Positions 31,551 to 35,382 of a stretch of 35,382 nucleotides of DNA are shown one piece after another (within the stretch, counting starts at the first letter, position 1; each line of letters begins with the position of its first letter). The translations under genes were made by a program, and so were the position numbers. The stretch is from Acidimicrobiaceae bacterium (GTDB lineage: Bacteria; Actinomycetota; Acidimicrobiia; Acidimicrobiales; UBA8592). Below the pieces are notes generated by a model. The model worked only from the letters and a program-made list of their open reading frames with translations. It ran no database searches and was not told the origin of the DNA. Location: the NCBI GenBank assembly GCA_002720485.1, contig PBIQ01000018.1, positions 1 through 35,382 on the forward strand, written 5' to 3'.

Positions 31551-32546
31551 ATGAGGATTCTTGTTGCGCCAGATAAGTTCAAAGGAACCGCAACGGCCCA
31601 AGCAGTTTGTGAATCTATTGCTATAGCTCTAAACAGTGACCATGACATAGCTATTCAGCCCCTCGCCGACGGAGGCGAGGGAACAATTGAAGCATTTGGA
31701 GGAGCAAATCGCAGTGATCTGGTCTCAGGCCCTCTAAACAGCGTCGTAGAAGCACCCTGGAGGCTGCAAGGTGACACTGCAATTATTGAAATGGCTCAGG
31801 CATCAGGACTTACATTAACTGGGGGGAGAGAAGATAATGATCCGATCTCTGCAACCACAGTCGGTACAGGCCAGCTTATTGCAATAGCCATTGAAAGAGG
31901 AGCAAGGAATATTCTTGTAGGGGCAGGAGGATCAGCTACTACGGATGGCGGTTTAGGAGCGCTTGAAGCTTTGACTCCTTTGCAGAGACTTCGTGAGGTA
32001 TCGATAACAGTTGCCTGTGATGTCGAAACACGGTTTGTTGAAGCTGCTGAAATCTTCGGACCGCAAAAAGGTGCATCTCCATCTCAAGTACGTTTTCTTA
32101 AACGCCGTTTAGAAAGGACTGCACAGATGTATTTAGAGGATCGAGGAGTTGATGTTCTGGATATGGATATGGCTGGAGCAGCAGGAGGTCTAGCTGGGGG
32201 GTTAGCATCAGTAGGCGCATTATTAGTAAAGGGATTTAATGCTGTTTCTGAGGAAGTAGAGCTCTTGGATTCCATAGAAAAAGCGGACCTAGTCATCACT
32301 GGTGAAGGACATGTTGATGGATCAAGTTTCGAAGGGAAAGTTGTCGGCGGCGTTTTGGATCTAGCAGACGAAGCAGCGACCCCTGCGATTGTTATAGCAG
32401 GGGACTTCGAGAAATCTCTTTCCTGCCCCGTTCCTATTTATAGTCTCGTAGATGAAGTAGGAAGAGGTGCAGCATTCACGGAAACACAAAAATCTATTGA
32501 AAAAGTCGCACAGAAGGCTATCTCCAACTGGGAAAAACACAGATAA
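31551..32546 (+). CDS. Glycerate kinase
   Basis: Phosphorylates D-glycerate to (2- or 3-)phosphoglycerate, type I (GarK/GlxK) family. In 331 residues it begins MRILVAPDKFKGTATAQ, then PLADGGEGTIEAF, IIEMAQASGLTL, TTVGTGQLI and VGAGGSATTDGGLGALEAL. These are diagnostic glycine-rich segments. DLVITGEGHVDGSSFEGKVVGGV is near the end. It links glycerate from photorespiration-like or serine/glyoxylate routes to central carbon. Only 15 bases after the LytR_C gene, with no clear ribosome site. Confidence 0.93.
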   Translation: MRILVAPDKFKGTATAQAVCESIAIALNSDHDIAIQPLADGGEGTIEAFGGANRSDLVSGPLNSVVEAPWRLQGDTAIIEMAQASGLTLTGGREDNDPISATTVGTGQLIAIAIERGARNILVGAGGSATTDGGLGALEALTPLQRLREVSITVACDVETRFVEAAEIFGPQKGASPSQVRFLKRRLERTAQMYLEDRGVDVLDMDMAGAAGGLAGGLASVGALLVKGFNAVSEEVELLDSIEKADLVITGEGHVDGSSFEGKVVGGVLDLADEAATPAIVIAGDFEKSLSCPVPIYSLVDEVGRGAAFTETQKSIEKVAQKAISNWEKHR

Positions 32547-32572
32547 CATACATACAAGACAACGAGGTGTCT

Positions 32573-32932
32573 ATGACTGATCGAATAGAACTAAAGGGTA
32601 TTCAAGCTATAGGAACAATTGGTGTCCTTCCAGAAGAACAAGAACGAGCGCAACCATTTGAAGTTGATATAACGGTTGAAGGCGACCTTTCGAAATCTGG
32701 ACAAACCGACTCATTGAATGACACAGTGAATTATGCAGAAGTAACTGAAACTATTGTGACTATCGTATCAAGTGAAAACCACTTCCTTCTAGAACGGGTT
32801 GCGGAGCGGATAGCAGAAGAAACACTTAAGATTGATCGAGTTGAAGCGGTTAATATAACTGTAAAAAAAATGCGTCCTCCAGTCCCGCATCACCTTGAAT
32901 ACTCTGCAGTTACGATTCGACGTGAGCGTTAG
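32573..32932 (+). CDS. folB: Dihydroneopterin aldolase
   Basis: Cleaves dihydroneopterin to the hydroxymethyl pterin used by FolK. In about 119 residues, IELKGIQAIGTIGVLPEEQERAQPF opens the tunnelling fold, DTVNYAEVTETI contains the catalytic-site Tyr, and HFLLERVAERIAEETL and PPVPHHLEYSAVTIRRER complete it. ATG at 32573 is chosen because GAGG lies five bases upstream; a GTG at 32567 would overlap that ribosome site. Confidence 0.93.
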   Translation: MTDRIELKGIQAIGTIGVLPEEQERAQPFEVDITVEGDLSKSGQTDSLNDTVNYAEVTETIVTIVSSENHFLLERVAERIAEETLKIDRVEAVNITVKKMRPPVPHHLEYSAVTIRRER

Positions 32933-32959
32933 CAACTAAACAACTAATCGTGTTTACGG

Positions 32960-32979
32960 AGGGAAATCCTTATTTCCCT
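32960..32979. terminator. Hairpin between convergent folB and DHPS-like genes
   Basis: AGGGAAAT (32960-32967), loop CCTT, ATTTCCCT (32972-32979): a perfect 8-bp stem. It lies between the folB stop and into the 3' end of the minus-strand gene. The A-T content is high and the downstream T-run short, so it is a weak bidirectional terminator candidate. Confidence 0.4.
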
Positions 32980-33758
32980 AATATTTCTCTTCTAGCGTTA
33001 AGAACCTGTTCGGGGACATGAGTGCGGCCATAATCAAACCCCACATCTAGAAGAATGTCTAGCAATTCCCTTCTGCCATCCTCCATTTTCCATGGCAATG
33101 CGATATATATTGGCAATCCAAAGACGCGGAGGCGCTCAAGGTTCCTATAGATTCGCTCCTGGAATTTAAATCGTTCTTCCCATACCCAGTCAACAGGTCC
33201 AAATCCAGTTCCCGGATCCAAGATCAACTGTTCCTTTTTAATCCCAGATCTCTCCAGATTTACGAGAGTCGTTTCAAACCAAGGCAGGATAGTTTCTAAA
33301 GGATCTCCAGTGACGAATTCTAAACTTTTGGGATCGTTTCCGTTCAAGAAGGGAAGTACTACCGGAACTGTCCGATCAGCCGCTAGATCAATCATCGCAG
33401 GATTTTGCAGGCCATCAGATGCGTTCATGAAATTTGCTCCAGCATCAAGAGCCCTCTCCATAATTTCAGGATTCCACGTATCTATTGAAAGCTCAATTCC
33501 CAATGCAGACAATGCTTCTACCTTTCCTTCAAGGCGATCCCATTCCTCATCTGTGCTTACACGGTCAGCGAACTGGGTAGATCCGGCAGCTCCGAGGTCA
33601 ATTCCTACGCAACCCTGTTGAAGTAATTCTTTTGCCCGTGTAAGAGTATCCTCAACTGTCAGAGCTATCGAGAAGTCAGCTAAAGAATCATGAGAAGCAT
33701 TTATGACGCCATGAAGTTTCACATCGCCTACCGTAGAGGTCAATGGTCGCACTTGCAC
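32970..33758 (-). CDS. Divergent dihydropteroate-synthase-like (Pterin_bind) protein
   Basis: TIM-barrel protein of 262 residues related to FolP, which joins pterin and p-aminobenzoate. Counterparts of the key segments are visible: GVINASHDSLADF for the usual GILNVTPDSFSDG, IDLGAAGST (without the STRPG Arg), LSIDTWNP, NASDG, ILDPGTGFGP, ALPWK for the SRK loop, and YGRTHV at the RxH end. Core Asp/Asn residues are kept but the two loops that bind pABA are altered. It may be a true but unusual FolP or a different pterin-dependent enzyme. Convergent with folB. GTG start. Confidence 0.7.
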   Translation of the reverse strand: MQVRPLTSTVGDVKLHGVINASHDSLADFSIALTVEDTLTRAKELLQQGCVGIDLGAAGSTQFADRVSTDEEWDRLEGKVEALSALGIELSIDTWNPEIMERALDAGANFMNASDGLQNPAMIDLAADRTVPVVLPFLNGNDPKSLEFVTGDPLETILPWFETTLVNLERSGIKKEQLILDPGTGFGPVDWVWEERFKFQERIYRNLERLRVFGLPIYIALPWKMEDGRRELLDILLDVGFDYGRTHVPEQVLNARREILGK

Positions 33759-33832
33759 CCCATCTATGGTCAGAAGTCAAGACTATTAACCAGAAATCGA
33801 GATTTATCAGGAGCAAAGAGAACGAATTACGA

Positions 33833-33838
33833 TAAATT
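33833..33838 (+). promoter_or_regulatory. -10 element, leaderless promoter of the MoaD-like gene
   Basis: TAAATT followed by six bases and ATG at 33845, with no Shine-Dalgarno sequence. Confidence 0.42.
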
Positions 33839-33844
33839 CACTGT

Positions 33845-34120
33845 ATGGCTGTAAAGATTCGTATCCCAACGACCTTGCGCATCTTAACTTCTGGCGAAGC
33901 CGAATTAGATGCCGAAGAAGGAACAGTGTCTCAGATTATTTCTGATGTCTGCGAAAATTACCCTGATTTTCAGGGGAGACTTATTGATGACGATGGAAAT
34001 CTCCTTCGGTTTGTCAATGTGTATGTAGAGGATGAGGATGTTCGATTTCTCCAAGGATTAGAAACGCCGGTATTGGACGGGCAAACAATCTCCATTATTC
34101 CCGCTGTCGCAGGCGGATGA
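33845..34120 (+). CDS. MoaD/ThiS-family ubiquitin-like sulfur carrier
   Basis: A 91-residue beta-grasp protein ending VAGG, where the C-terminal Gly-Gly is thiocarboxylated. IRIPTTLR starts the first strand, VYVEDEDVRFLQGLETPVLDGQTISIIPAVAGG forms the end. The form resembles CysO of mycobacteria (sulfur donor for cysteine synthesis) as well as MoaD (molybdopterin); neither cysM, mec nor moa genes are nearby, so the partner cannot be chosen. Confidence 0.88.
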   Translation: MAVKIRIPTTLRILTSGEAELDAEEGTVSQIISDVCENYPDFQGRLIDDDGNLLRFVNVYVEDEDVRFLQGLETPVLDGQTISIIPAVAGG

Positions 34121-34155
34121 TAGTTCATTTTCCAAAATTATCTTTCCAAACCAAG

Positions 34156-34171
34156 TCGGAATCATTTCCGA
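34156..34171. terminator. Possible hairpin after the MoaD-like gene
   Basis: TCGGAA, loop TCAT, TTCCGA: a perfect 6-bp stem 36 bases after the MoaD-like stop, with GTTTC following. Weak terminator candidate; it separates that gene from groEL. Confidence 0.3.
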
Positions 34172-34235
34172 GTTTCAGTACCATTACTAACGCTTAAATT
34201 ATTTCCATACGATCGAGCAGAATAATGATCAAATT

Positions 34236-34261
34236 GGAATAAATGGTAAAAGTATTTTGTT
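34236..34261 (+). promoter_or_regulatory. SigR/SigH-type promoter upstream of groEL
   Basis: GGAAT (34236-34240), exactly 18 bases, then GTT (34259-34261). It is a perfect match to the SigR consensus, about 55 bases from the expected leader to the ATG at 34296. No CIRCE inverted repeat (TTAGCACTC, nine bases, GAGTGCTAA) is present, so HrcA control is not indicated. Confidence 0.55.
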
Positions 34262-34268
34262 CTTATAG

Positions 34269-35382
<1,114 letters not shown>

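Overview
The window is ordinary, tightly packed actinobacterial chromosome carrying mostly housekeeping genes, with no prophage, insertion sequence, CRISPR array or rRNA. The marker set is actinobacterial: a DUF3263 gene next to a LytR_C gene, a DUF2342 metalloprotease, a DUF2520 gene joined to panC, a SigH/SigR-type sigma factor with a zinc anti-sigma factor, an LppM-like lipoprotein, and the order topA - MFS - tmk - holB. GC content is well below 50% by eye, intergenic gaps are short (none above 300 bases) and many genes overlap by a few bases. An uncultured, streamlined, probably aquatic Acidimicrobiia-like lineage fits best; this is inference, since no 16S gene is present.

Layout. 0.1-2.6 kb: a primary-type sigma factor, a selenocysteine tRNA on the minus strand, a possible micro-ORF and two uncharacterised minus-strand genes. 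2.6-6.7 kb: a phosphotransferase, a STAS antagonist plus anti-sigma kinase pair, an unknown gene and nhaA. 6.9-13.3 kb: topA (interrupted), an MFS transporter, tmk and holB. 13.3-15.8 kb: tRNA-Thr(CGT), a SigR-like sigma/anti-sigma pair and an SH3-type lipoprotein. 15.9-18.6 kb: a small membrane protein, the DUF2342 metalloprotease, tilS and hpt. 18.7-22.9 kb: a phosphatase-like protein, folK, the DUF2520 gene, panC and lysS. 22.9-28.9 kb: polyprenyl diphosphate synthase, clpC, an LppM-HAD fusion and a Crp regulator. 29.1-35.4 kb: ispF, an rRNA methyltransferase, tRNA-Thr(TGT), DUF3263, LytR_C, glycerate kinase, folB, a divergent DHPS-like gene, a MoaD-like gene and the start of groEL, which runs off the window.

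The most unusual locus is topA. An in-frame TAA separates the complete catalytic core (604 codons) from the C-terminal part. The C-terminal part carries, between its Topo_C repeats, about 145 residues that look like the 2B domain of UvrD/PcrA helicases. The core also departs from normally invariant motifs. This looks like a previously undescribed topoisomerase-helicase-module arrangement, although the stop codon itself needs confirming.

A second theme is stress regulation. Matches to the SigR/SigH promoter (GGAAN, 18 bases, GTT) lie upstream of both clpC and groEL, and the matching sigma/anti-sigma pair is in the same window. A third theme is leaderless transcription: at nine gene starts a TANNNT -10 element sits 6 or 7 bases before the start codon, mostly without a Shine-Dalgarno sequence.
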